A DNA stretch of 64,000 bases, from the NCBI GenBank assembly GCA_930367205.1, contig OV884012.1, positions 34,134,796-34,198,795 of the forward strand, in the 5' to 3' direction. This stretch comes from Acanthosoma haemorrhoidale (lineage: Eukaryota > Arthropoda > Insecta > Hemiptera > Acanthosomatidae). The position numbers and the translations under genes are program-made. Below, piece after piece: positions 39,097 through 51,345 of the stretch. Below the pieces are notes generated by a model, which was not told the origin of the DNA, did no database searches, and was given only the letters and a program-made list of their open reading frames with translations. Each line of letters opens with the position of its first letter. Positions within the stretch are counted from its first letter, which is position 1.

Positions 39097-39943
39097 TATA
39101 TATATAATCCTTTATTGTGCTAAAATTACAATCTGCCTTTTATAAGGCAATAAGTAATTAAGATAAATGCTCTCATTCATACCATATTTACAGTTCATCA
39201 TTCACTCGCTCATTCATACAATATTTACAGACAGCCCAGAGACCCCCCAAATCCACCGCGAAGAGAAAGCGGAGTCTTGGGAAGTCCCCCACGCTCCTCC
39301 GTCAGCCGCGTCACCGGATACTAGCCAGTGGAGGCTGACCAAGAGCGCGAGAGCCACAGACGCTCAGGACATGATTGGAGAAACTGGCCATTGCCAGGAC
39401 TCCCACTGTCACGCGTTTATAGCAGGTCACGAGGCCACTGCCGTTTCAGTCTCCGAGGAGGATTATAGGGATGAGTGGCGCAGTGCAATGACTGTGCTAC
39501 AGGATTAGGGTGGTTGGAGAGGCTACTGTGGAATTTCATAAACTTGGAAGGGATGAGTTCTAGAATGTAGGGTATGTTAAGGTCGTTATGAAGGGTTTTG
39601 TTGCTGACATAATAAGGGGCATTTACTATTGTTCTCAGGACTTTTGATTGAAAGGATTGGATACGCTTGATGTTCGACTTTTTTGCTGTCCCCCATAGCT
39701 CTATTCCGTATGTCCAGATTGGTTTAAGTATAACTTTGTAGATTAGTAGTTTATTTTCTATTGAGAGATGGGATGTCCTTTGAAGTAGTCTGTACAGTTG
39801 TCCAAAGCGTCTGTTTAGTTCTTGTCTTTTTAGTCTCGTATGTGGGTTCCAGGTCAGTCGTTTGTCAAGATGGAAGCCTAAGTACCGTACTGTCTCGGAT
39901 ACAGGGAGAGGAATAGAATTAAAATAAACTAGTGGACAAGACT
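39097..39943 (-). mobile_element. 5'-truncated Jockey-clade non-LTR retrotransposon, antisense
   Basis: The minus strand carries the last part of a Jockey-type RT ORF, its stop, a 3' UTR and a terminal AATAAAGG (plus-strand TTTATT at 39111-39116) followed by a TA-rich tail. An 11-bp duplication TGCTAAATATA at 39086-39096 and 39944-39954 brackets the copy, so it is an 847-bp 5'-truncated insertion. The 3' half is about 80-85% similar by eye to the copy at 32041 and shares its last bases with the fragment at 36516. The orientation is opposite to the host gene. Confidence 0.9.
39463..39943 (-). pseudogene. Jockey reverse transcriptase C-terminal fragment
   Basis: Reading leftward from the truncation point the frame is open to TAA at 39463-39465 without internal stops. 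Recognisable blocks are SCPLVYFNSIPLP, then VRYLGFHLDKRLTW and KLLIYKVILKPIWTYGIELW, and near the end the motif SLSNHPNPVAQSL. YLGxxLDxRLTW, IWTYGIQLW-like and NHPNPLA-like blocks are typical of the Jockey-clade RT thumb and tail. It is about 160 residues of an RT of roughly 900. The catalytic core is absent because of 5' truncation. Confidence 0.9.
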
Positions 39944-39954
39944 TGCTAAATATA
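39944..39954. repeat. Target-site duplication, right copy, Jockey insertion
   Basis: TGCTAAATATA next to the 5' truncation point of the antisense element, identical to 39086-39096. Confidence 0.82.
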
Positions 39955-41166
39955 ATGAAAATAATATTAAATTCATTTCTTACAGGTGACTTTTGTGATT
40001 TTCTCGCAAAACTTATTTTATTGGAATATTTCTTAATTTGAATGAGATTTTCTGGTTTTAATTTGTTTTTATAACTTCTGAGCAGTTGAAAGAGTCTACA
40101 ATTTTTTTTTTGTTATAGCACTTAGGTTCGAAAGTTAGAAATTGAAAAATAAGCTTGACCTCTTATATTCCATTGAGTTTGTTATATTAATATTACCCTT
40201 TATTGTATCATAATCAGAATTCAGCGTGATCCAGAGTGTCTTAAATACACCTTTTTAAAAATTAAAGAGGATACAAGTACTTTTACTATCTTTATCGTAT
40301 AGTCACAGTTAAACTAACGATAAACTACTTGTTTGTACTTGTTTCATAGGAAACCCTCTAGCACCGGCCTAGGCAAAAATATTAGACAGAAAGTCCAACT
40401 TCATAACTGAGTAGTTTAAAATTTTTGAGGGCCATGAAATTTTTCCTAGAAATAAACTATTGCTTAATGCCCATGGGTTCATGTTTCCTCAAATTAGACT
40501 TGTTTCTACTTGCATCCATCATCTTTAGAAAAAGTATGTAGATGAATTTTCCCCAAAATGTTTATAGTTGAGTGGAGAGGCTATAACAACAACTTCACCG
40601 TACTAAAAATATAACCCCAAGTTAATAATTTCACATTCTTATGATGTTTTTATCACTGACTTATGCTTGACGAGAAACTGTAAAATCCTTGCTTATTGAA
40701 TTGTATTCCATACTTTATATTGATATATGATTACAGTTAATTATTCCGCGCTAATATTAATTATGCTCTAGCCTACAGCTAAAATATCCAGAAAACATAA
40801 ATTATATTTCACCTAGTTCCTGAGAAGGTGCCGCGGAAATTTTAAACTCTCCACCCCTAGGCTAAAGAGCCTTGGAATTAGTTTGAAGAATTTTCTAATT
40901 CCGACCACACAAGGGCCCAAACTTTTTCTTGCCTGTTTCCTGGCCACTGTTCTTCAGGAGCCCGCCGCACCACCCCCTCCCTTCCCCTCTACCGAGCATC
41001 CCTTTATCCCTAATCTTCTCAAACTCTCCAAATAAACTTTCCACAGCTTTAAAGGTTTACCGAAATCTGATGAACTTGTAAAGATTAAAAAACAAAAAAA
41101 AGTAGGAATACTTTCGAGACATAAAGAAAACTTCTCTGCTCGTATTACCTTATATTTCCAAAGTTC

Positions 41167-41275
41167 ACCTATCGACAATCGACCTGGCTAATATTATTTG
41201 TATTTGTCTCTACCAAACTTTTCTTTGAATAAAAAATAATACAATTTGAGTAAATACTCCTTGTCCTGCGGGCAA
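41167..41275 (+). repeat. Direct repeat, copy 1 (partner at 42214)
   Basis: ACCTATCGACAAT, then TAATATTATTTGTATTTGTCT, recurs at 42214-42256 in the same order and spacing, and weaker similarity continues downstream (AATACAAT, CTTTGT/CTTGTCCTG). The copies are about 1.05 kb apart and bracket a GC-richer island. They could be two insertions of one repeat, an old tandem duplication or remains of element ends. Confidence 0.6.
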
Positions 41276-41749
41276 GTCACTTTGTAAGTAGATTTCATAT
41301 ATCTGCTCAAATTGACTGCTCAAAACAATTCTGATGTTTTTTTGTAGTCAAATCCCAACACAGTCCCAATGCCCATCACGTATTATTAATCAAGACGTCA
41401 AGATCTTTGACTTGATATCCTCACTCAATATATTTTTATTAACAAATAATTGATTAGTGGCCCTTTTCGATATTTTTCTTCTAGTTACTGTAATTTTTAC
41501 CACTACCGGAACGTCATATACCTTCCTCTCACCGGTTGAGTTCAAATTCCTTTCATGCATAACCGTATAATATCCACTTCATGTAATACGAGCTCTTCAG
41601 TTCAAATAGGACTCCTAATGGCTAGGACATATTTGTAAACATGATAACAATAAAAATACGTACTAATTAGAAAGCTTCATAATGTTGGTGATGAATAAGA
41701 AGTTTTCTCTACGAAGAAGTCTCCTCGGAGGTTCTCTACTTTATCGGAC

Positions 41750-42095
41750 ATAAGCGAACGCCGAAGAGATGGGGTTCATGCATATGTAAAGGGCGTTGAA
41801 CACGTGAGAGGTAGGTATAATTCGAGGAGGGCGGGGTGAATGAGGTTAAGACCGAGGGTGAATGGTGCCGAATTAGGCCGAAATGAGGGAGTCGGTATAA
41901 TCCAGTTAGGGGCTGCAGGGCCGGAGTTGATTGAAGTGTTAGCCCTATCGTTGGTTATGCAATTATCACATGGGCTCGCCAGGTTTTTGTGTACACCGCG
42001 CTCTGCCAAATCGAGGCGAATGTTTGTCCGAGCACAGCTTGGCCTTTGTTCCAGCTTCGATTGTCTTCGGTCTCATGGGTAAAAACTATTGCTGA
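41750..42095. other. GC-richer intronic island between two direct repeats
   Basis: Lies between the 41167 and 42214 repeat copies. Frames of 77-80 codons are open on both strands over the same bases, as expected from composition and not coding. No family was recognised. Confidence 0.4.
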
Positions 42096-42213
42096 AACCC
42101 TTTCACGCCTTAGTCAATGTTCCGCGGGCTTTTTTCGTTCGTAGGACAATGAGTCAAACTTTTTAGAAATTTTTTTTTTTATTCAATTACGATTTTATTG
42201 TTTTTTTATTTTT

Positions 42214-42335
42214 ACCTATCGACAATAGACTTCAGTAATATTATTTGTATTTGTCTTTTTGTTAATCATATGTCCTTAACTCTTTTTTTAAATGAAAAAT
42301 ACAATATGAATAAATGATATAGTCTTTGTACTGTG
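42214..42335 (+). repeat. Direct repeat, copy 2 (partner at 41167)
   Basis: The first 43 bases match 41167-41209 apart from a short run of differences (CGACCTGG against AGACTTCA). Similarity then decays. Confidence 0.6.
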
Positions 42336-45048
42336 GCCGTTATAATAATAATAATAAAATAAACAAAATATCAAAAAATAAAATCAATTAAATTCTAAAT
42401 CTAAGGAAAAAATGACATCAGCTGGCAGCCAACTTCTATCTACATATAGTGCATCTATCTGTAGTAATGTATATATCAACGTAATTAAGGATGTCGAACG
42501 TAAATAATAACATACATTTCGGTCAATAAAAAATACTTTTCATTTTCAAAAAAACTTTATTTGTTAAGATATTATGGGGAAAAAAACTTCTGTCTCTCCA
42601 CTGGTTTATTAGTTTCCTTGAACGTTTTTGACGAACTAGGCCGTCATCCCCAACGGTTGGAGTGTAACCGTAGTAACGGCTAGGTATACTCCATACCACC
42701 AGATGGTGAGCACCTGCCTTAATGTGGCTGTCGAATCGTTATTTTCTATAATATTTTTGAATTAATTTTTGTGTATCCGTGTTTAGTTAACAGGTCCTTA
42801 ATCTTGGAGAAACTATAAATTGTGTTTTAATAAACAAAAATGTTAACATAAACATGAAAAACTATTGAAATCGGCTCAAACTAAATAAAATATGAGAAAA
42901 TATAAATAGGACCGACTAGACGAGTTTCATAATTACTTTTTTTAATGAAACCGGTATTTCTTATAAAAAAATAGGTCTTATTGTGCTTATTGATTTGTAC
43001 TTGTTTTTAACGGTATATAATATTTTAAAATTTAGTTTATATCGTTTCTATCCAATTTACACTACCTATTTGGATTGTAAATTGAATTGTAATTTTCCTG
43101 TTTTAGTCATTTAAATTTGAAAAGTAATTTGTGATCAATTCCTATGTATGTGTGGATGGCACCTAACGAGAACAACTTGAACCGTCAAAAACATTTGTAT
43201 TTTAAAAACAATAAAACTGTGGGCAGAGAGAATTCAATAATTTATTTTTCAAGGTTCAGCCCTCAACAGGCTAACACTCTTAAATTTCTACTGATGGCTC
43301 CCAGAAATGTATTCATTTAAATTCCTTGGCAGTATTATCTTTCTATTTTCTTTCAGGCAGTGTCCATGAGTTTATTTCTGTACTCTTAAGTCAAGTCATC
43401 AGCCTTTAAATCCGTCAGTACACCTTTGGGTTTGACTTGAGATGACACCTGCGACATATATGGGATGAATTTAACGTTATTTCTCAGACATACTTACCCA
43501 TATACGTTGGGGCTTGTTGGGCGTATCCTTTAATTAACACGTTGGACGTAAATACAGAGGCAGATAGACGAACCTATTTGAAAGTAGAGCCTCTCCCTGT
43601 AGGCTCGACAAAGATAATAAAGATATATGCAATAATAATTATTGTATATATACAAGCAACGACATTCATGTACTGTTAGATCAAAGTCACCATTGATGTC
43701 TATCCTCGAGCTGAGCTAAGACACCGGTGGCAGGAGCACCTTCCAAATGGGATGTCAGGAGAGATATGCAGAGCCGTTAAGAAGCCCAGAAAGCACAGAT
43801 GTGGTCCTTCACCCCCACCATCTGATGTATATATGGCGAGTATGGGGAATTGGATAGGAAATACTGCGAGCCCTTTCCTCCTAAGGGCCCATTAGGTATT
43901 ACCCCGAACAAAAATGTCACGGAGCTCTATTTAAAAATTTATGCATTTGCTCGGGTATATTTTCTAAGGGCAATTTTACCGAAGATATGCACTGTATCAC
44001 TGATACAATCAATATCTAAATGTACGATAAAAAAAAATGAGGGCTAAAGTACCTACAAATCAAAGTTACAAATTAAGGGAAAGCAAATCAGGTCGTGTGA
44101 TTTATCACACAGTCAAAGGTTTCATTTTCATTATTGCTACTGGAAAGTCGCCAACACGATTTTTTTTTTATTTATTGCCCTATCGAGTCGCGTAATTATA
44201 ATTAAGTAAATACTTTACTTAGTATGAAAGAATGACAATTAAGTTTAATGACGAAGTTTAATTCTCTTATCAGCGTTAACACTAGTTTATTTCTAAACAT
44301 TACCAATATATAATAATAAACTGACGATAACTCTTGAATTGTAATAATATAAAATAGAATAGAAAAAAATTTTTACTCCGGGACAAAGTCCCCTATGAAT
44401 AACATTAATGTTCAGATGACAAATTCACATCTGGCAAATAAAAAGAACTCTTCCATCATAATAAAAAAAAAGTACAAAAATCATGACAATGTAAACCTCT
44501 ACAGGAAAGGCAATACTAATTATGAAATAATATAAAAATTATTTAGCTGCTTTGAGTAAATAAAGCCTAACAAAGCTTTTATTTTAGCTTTTATTTATTT
44601 TATTATCATCTTCATGTTGAGGTCGGACTTTTCAGACCACCTGTGTACATGGATGTACCTATAAAGAACCAAAACAAAAAAAAACAACAATAATACGCTG
44701 TACAGTCTGACATTGAATGAAAACATTAAATTAACACTGAAGCATTTGCTGATCAAACAAATAAAGTGACGTACCAGCTGAAAGACATAATCTATCTATA
44801 TATAGTAAACAATTAATATATATATAGTAAAGTCAGAAAATATAATATTATGAACGAATCGTTCCTAGACTGAGCAGCATATCTTTTGATGCTGAGGAGC
44901 AAGATAGTGGGTATTAGGAGGGAAAGAATTTCATAAGATATTAGAGCGAGAAAGGAACGACTTATGCTGCAGTTTTGTGGGCAGGAGTAAAAATGTTTGA
45001 GGGACGGGATATTGTGTTCCAAGAGTGTACTGAGGACTTGAACTATAA

Positions 45049-45309
45049 TATATCTGTACCTCGGAGAGATACAACACTATGTCCATTTTCATAACTTTAC
45101 AGGAGAGGAATTTTAAACTTTTTTTCAACAAAAAGTGTTTGTATTGGCACAGCTATTTATTGAGATGTTGAAACAATATTTTACCAGAACATTATATTTA
45201 TTGTTATTTACATCATGCAGTTGTTATAAAATGAAAAAAAAAACCTTTTTTACGGTTTTTTTTCACTTGGACAAAAAAATGGACATAGTGTTGTATCCCT
45301 CCGAGGTAC

Positions 45310-45316
<7 letters not shown>
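45049..45316. mobile_element. Hairpin MITE candidate with 41-bp terminal inverted repeats
   Basis: The arms 45049-45089 and 45276-45316 are inverted copies with one mismatch (GGAGAGAT against GGAGGGAT). They begin TATATCTGTACCTCGG and run through ACAACACTATGTCCATTTT. The interior is about 185 bp, AT-rich and non-coding. The right arm runs into a long (TA)n microsatellite, and the left arm also follows TA-rich DNA. TA at both ends would suit a Tc1/mariner-type MITE. Both arms are translated in part by chance ORFs, which have no meaning. Confidence 0.65.

Positions 45317-45342
<26 letters not shown>
45311..45342. repeat. (TA)n microsatellite, about 15 units
   Basis: Uninterrupted alternating A/T run starting within the right arm of the MITE candidate. 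It may derive from expansion of the element's TA target site. Confidence 0.95.
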
Positions 45343-45345
<3 letters not shown>

Positions 45346-48300
45346 TAATTGACTATGATTAGCCATGCTAAGCAAACTCGCCGGTTTCTAATTAGTAGAC
45401 AGTATAAAATATATTGACAAGAATATAATATATTAGGAATAATATTTCGAAACCCAAATAATTTTATTCAATCTGACAATTCTGAGACAGTCCTCTGCCT
45501 AACGAACAGTTAACTCTTAGGTGAGAGTTTGTTGCCAAACAAACCGATCATACTCTCCTAGGAGATCAAGATACCTTATTAGGGTATCAGGTCAAACGTA
45601 CAGTAGACCACACTCTAGAAACGTCTGCACATAACAGGTCTAAACTTACCAAATCACTCAGGAATACATGAATTTCTGTTAACAAGTATTGCATGTTAAT
45701 AAAACGTGGTGGTGCGACTTCCTTAAATATTCAGTGCGCTCTATCCATTGATATTGTGGAGCGATTTAATAGCTCGTGAAACACTATGAACCTGATCCAT
45801 GATATTTGTAAGACGGATAAGGGACACAGGTGGATAGTCATATTAAGCAGGAACAAGGAGAAGAAGGTTGAAAAAGATGGGAAGACCGGAGTTCCTGGAA
45901 GCGATATCTGAAACAGTGACGTGGCCCCCATATTGCTCCCTCCGGGTAGAGACTATCTAACTTCGGGGGCTTTGGCTTGACCCGCGGACTTACCTTGGGC
46001 GCTGCTTCTGGCCTAGTTAGTTTGTAATAGGTCGTTTAGTCGTGAAAGGGCCAACGTTTGGTCAGGGATAATTTTGTGGCCGATCATTGTGTGCAATGTT
46101 TGCCGTTGTCAGCAATCACGAACATCACCTCTGTACAGCCAATTTGCTTATTCTGCAATGGCCCTTTTATTTCGATCAGGGAAACTATAGATATTGTTCT
46201 TAATAATATAACATGTGGTATCGGCCGTGAAAGGAGCCCATAGGTGCACCTAGGTCAAACAGGGACACCTCAAAAAAACACCAAAATTAAGATGTCTAGA
46301 CTTTTAATTTGATACCCTATTCACATTGATATTTTTTTTTAAATGACTTACTGATTGCCTAACTCAAAGGGGCCTTACAATCTAACAAATATGAAGGGAT
46401 CATTTAGCGTCTGCATATATGTTTCTATTATATGTGATGCTATAGCGATCATAAAATTATTTTTTCAATCCAAAATTTTAGAGCAAAGCCATTCAATACA
46501 TATTAAATGACAGAATATGTGAAAGAACCCCGTTCATCTGACTTTTAAGATTTGTTATGATTAACAATTTCAGAATTATATTCGCCATTATGCGTCCAGT
46601 TCCTCCAGCCAAATAATAGAAAATCCCTTTTCTCTTTTGTTTTGTTTGACCATGCTATCAAGATGGTTTTCGCCACTAAATGTGCTCATGGCACGAGAGG
46701 GGAAATTGGCAACTTTCAAAAAACTACTTTTAATAGATAGTGAGAGCGATCCCGCTGCAGCCGATAAGAAACGTTTAAAGTGTTCTAAGAGTGTTACTTG
46801 CTGAGGAATGACTAATGAATTTCAATGAGTGAAGATTTCTTCTAATTTACGAAATTATTAGGTCGAAGGCAGTTTACGAGCAGTATAATGATCATTGTGA
46901 AGGGAGGTTTTAATGTGTACGATCATTAGGCAAACCAAGTTTAATTGTAAGGAGCTCATCCGGTACTTAGTACTAATTCTGCTGTCCGTGAGTAAGACTC
47001 AATCCATCAGTCAGTGAAGGTGAAATGAGAAGTCCAGCAAATGGCCAAAAAAAAAACTCTAACACAAACTTCTCCGATGCAGATATACATTTTTTTTTGT
47101 GTCTACTTGCTTTGTGCTGAATGAGGGTAAAAACGTAAAAGTCGCAAGGGTATTTTTACAAAAGTAAATTATTATTCATGGTTTCCAGTTCATTTCCTAG
47201 GAGAGCGGGCTAACACATCATTTGTAATTTGCTGCGCCCAGCCTTAAGAGCACAATTCTCAAGGGTAGGCCCTGCTTTGTATACTAATAGCTTTTAGCGA
47301 GATGTGCCAGGACTTTTCATATTACTGGCTGCGGAGTCTCTCTCGGCTCAATAGCGTTAGCGCGTTGTTTTTGGACGTGCCATTTGTGATATTATACTGC
47401 TGAGTGTGTGTAACTTTCCCGTTATAGTTATAACTTAAACCACACAGTCACGTTGAAGAGTATGTTTTCCTCGGTCGCATGAAACTTTATATTTCTATAA
47501 TATCGTATTTATGGTTCCAAGGAGCTCCCCTTCCCTATAAATGTGTTTGTAGTGTACTATCACCGTGCTCAGCCACCAGTGGACTCTCATTACTGTACCG
47601 CAACAATCAACCTCAACCGAGGCTTCCCACACTCCTTAATTCCCTCACACCACCTTCAAGCAGGTACTCCTAGTACAAGGATCCGCTCAACCCAAATATC
47701 CCTTTATTTTTCCCTCGTCCTTAATCTTATAATTAGAGAGCTAAGGGAAAAAATAAATAACACTGTGCTTACTTGATTGTTTTATACGATTATGTTTAAA
47801 AAGTAAATATGATCACTACTAAAATATCTTTAAATTTAATAATTTATGTGGCAAATAACTTTGTAAATAACCTGAAGAAAGCCATGAATATACTTGTATT
47901 TTACGAGTATCATCAAATTTTCAGCCTAATATGCTAACACTGCAGGAACCTCCGTAGGACGATGTCTCTTGTGAGGAGGGGGGACCCGGTTTTTTAAAAC
48001 AAACTCCTATCAATAACACAAATCACATACACGGTATTGAGTTAGCTGGCAGTATTTGACCATTGGCAGTTGTATCAAATAAAAACTCATATCCCTGTCA
48101 TTCCCACTCCTTCAGTTTAAAACCCACTTCCGTATAACGAGGTTTTGATCTCGATATAAATTCATTAGATCTCAATCTTCCACCGATCATTCTTTTGCAT
48201 TGTTTCTTTTGAATATCGACAACGCAGTTAAATATATATGTACATTCACTAATATTTAAATCTTTTTAATTTCCTCCTCGCATCCCAATCTCACAAGTCA

Positions 48301-48939
48301 TATACAGCGCTTTCTGATAGAATTAATTCTACGAAAGTAAATTAGTCATGAAACTCTGAAAAAAAAAAACCTTGGCATAGCATCACAACTGAAGATTTGA
48401 TCAGAATGCTCATTTTTCATTTAAATGATTTCATTATGATTAGTTTGTGGACGCAAAGTTTTAGTCTAGTGCTTCATAACGGACGTTTATTTTACGGTCA
48501 TTCTTACTACGTATTACGCCTGCATTGTGGTATAGTACTCGTAAAAAATATTTAATAGGTCAGAAACTCTAATGATATCTTCTACTATTTATTGAAATTC
48601 GGTGATAAGTTTCAAATTAAAACACAATAAATTGTGAAAAAAGTCACTGGTTCGACTTCTGTATATTTTCCTGCGAATATCATAGGATAAAATTTGTTCA
48701 CTCTTGCATCCTTTATTTTCCATACGTACCTCTAAAAATACAACTCTACTAGCTGTGTGTGTAAAACGAATTGACAAATTGAGTAAGTGAGAATGAAAAA
48801 TAAAGAAATATAGCTGATGACATTTATACGTCATTAAGACCTATCATTTGTATTCCCGCAATGTTGATTCAGTCTTTTCATTCCATTCACACGAAAATTG
48901 TTCGAGAACGTGTCGTTAAACTGGGAGATATCTATACAT

Positions 48940-49290
48940 TTGCTCGACAGGGGAAGCTGCAGGAGGACCCTCATAAGTAATTTATCGACTCGAGTCGAAT
49001 TGAGTGCTGCCCCAACTGTTGCCTACGATGGCGCAGCTCCGAGGAATAACAATGGCTCATTAATGCAATCGAAATTGTCTCCTAGGGTGGCCTGGGGTTA
49101 TGGCGGTCGGGAATTACTCTAGCTCCGCTCTATTGTAGTATAATGCCTCCTCGTCCAGTGCCAGTGGTCACCGGTCTGCTCTGACCATCTTTTTCAATGA
49201 ATAGCTAATGAGGAGGGACGTCCATTCACAAGGAAGTTCCCAAGACGAAACCTGAACGGAATAACGAACAGCGGAACTTATTCATCAATA
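48940..49290. other. GC-richer intronic island
   Basis: Unique-looking sequence with CTCGAGTCGA, GGCGCAGCTCCGAGG and GTCACCGG in an AT-rich intron. The 74-codon frame inside has no recognisable motif. Candidate conserved non-coding element. Confidence 0.4.
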
Positions 49291-50964
49291 GGGTCCGAAG
49301 TTTTATCAAACTTTAAAATGTCTTCATCACATCGTATTTCCAAGCTGGGCGTATTAATCGTATTTTACCGCTTTCTGAATATTTACAAATGTATTTTTCC
49401 ATTAAAGCTCTCGAAAAAATTATTCAAACGATCTAAAACTTATCCGCACATACAAGTCCTTTAGTCTACAGCCCTCTAGACCGTCCTCACTCTGTGGCTT
49501 TGTTGCCCTGGTCTTCGTGGTCGGACAGTGAGCTTCATTGTCCCCGATCCAGCTTTACTAGGGAAATGCTCGGTGCAGCCCCCATGCACCAGTATTTCGT
49601 ATTATATTGAGTAAGTGGAATTTCTTATATGGTCCAAATGAGCTCTTTAATCATTATTATTATTGCTGGATAAGGAAATTGTAATTTTACAAATAATGAA
49701 TTTTTCGAAAAAGTAGTCTATCTAAAATTGAGAGATGCATTCCAAAATACCTGGTGGTGTACTGATCGGTAAAGGATAAGCAAGTAATGGTCCATCCTTC
49801 AAATGAAAACTGAAACCAAGGAAGCCAGTAGGCTTAAAAGAAAACCATGTAAACACTGATGAAAAGAAGGGAGAGTACGAGACAGATAATAATTTATAGA
49901 AAAATATATTGGAAAACAAATAATAATCTTTTGAGAACTAACAAAGGAAATAAGGTATACATACAGACAATCCCGAAATGTTTCAGAATATGGTAAACTA
50001 GAGATTAAACAATGTTCTAATCTTAATCTTACTAGCTTTAAAAAAGATGGCCATGTAATAAATAGCATTTATGAGATATAAAATTCCAAAAAGAAACCTG
50101 TAAAAACTGTAATTCGCAGCTCATGGTAGTAGTTTCAGGACTGTCACTCTGGCTGGTCCCTCATAGATAAGCCGCCCTTCCTGCTCTAAATTACAATATC
50201 GTACTAATTACATGGGTCAATTATTTTGGGCGCTATGGTCTACCATCTTGATATGTATTGAGGCTTTACGCCGCAAAACCAACACATACTTTTTTTACAT
50301 AGACAGAATTTATCTTACAAATCTTTTACAGTATGGTATTACAGCAAACTTATTATTTAAGTTAAGGATATATAAGAAAAGTTAGCCGGAAGCACCCTCA
50401 GTAAGTAATCTCATACTTACTATACGAAATTGCACTGAGTGATTAACTGATTTCAGTAGTTTATATATTGGTACAAAATTATTTTTCCATCAACCATTAG
50501 ACTAAACAAATCAAAATCAAAATAAAATGTAAAGGAATCATAAACACGACCGTGTTCATATATTCAGCCTGCAGCATTTATGAATTGGTAATATATGTTG
50601 TTTGTGGATGAATATTTGATAGGTTCTGTTCCAGGTCAGTAAGAACTGTCATGTGCTGTGAGGAGATATAATCGTGCTTGATTTTTGAAAGTTTATGGGG
50701 ATATGAAACGTCAGAGTACTCCACTTCGTTTTTACATTATACTTTTGAATTTATGAAGTTCATTGTACGAGTATTACGATGTTATAAAATTTTATTAATT
50801 TAGATGGCTGGAAGTGTGTTGATTAAAAATAATATAATATAGATGTTTTTTTCAAATGATCGAAATTCGAAATTTCCTTACATATGTTTTTCTTTATAAC
50901 TTTAAATTTCATTCGTATAATAGCTGAAAGCATTTAAACAACAATACAAAGAAACATACAGCCG

Positions 50965-51345
50965 ATATACGGGCGGACACTGATTATAGACAGAGTCCCG
51001 AAAGGAGCGGGTAGGGTGCCCGCCTCAGAATCAACAAGTGGCGTAAAAAAGTTGTCCTCCCCCCCCCCCAACAACTCCTCCATTAATAACAGGCCAGCTC
51101 CCGGTCTCATTAACAACAGGTGCCACCCCTGCGCTCTATCCAACAACAGGTTTTTCACAGCTCCCGGCCTCTCGGTTTGTAAATGACGGCTGTCGCTATT
51201 TATCTGCGGGGGGATAAAGTGGGGGGGCTCCGGGAAAAATGACTACAGGGGGATCTGGAAGGGATAATCGATGCTACAGGCTGCTGTGATTCTTCTGTGT
51301 CACTGAGGGCCTGAGATGTGGTTCCGCTCCGGCCTTCTTAATCTA
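50965..51345. other. GC-rich intronic island with C11 tract and AACAACAGG repeats
   Basis: Eleven C at 51059-51069. An ACAACAGGT/TAACAGGCC motif recurs three or four times (about 51088-51152), and CAGCTCCCGG occurs twice (about 51094 and 51159). G-rich patches follow at about 51207-51255. No exon signals were found. Confidence 0.45.

Noticed and set aside
45135..45344. Two ORFs sharing the peptide KMDIVLY-SEVQIY on opposite strands
   Set aside because: The similarity comes from the inverted arms of the MITE candidate, not from a protein family.
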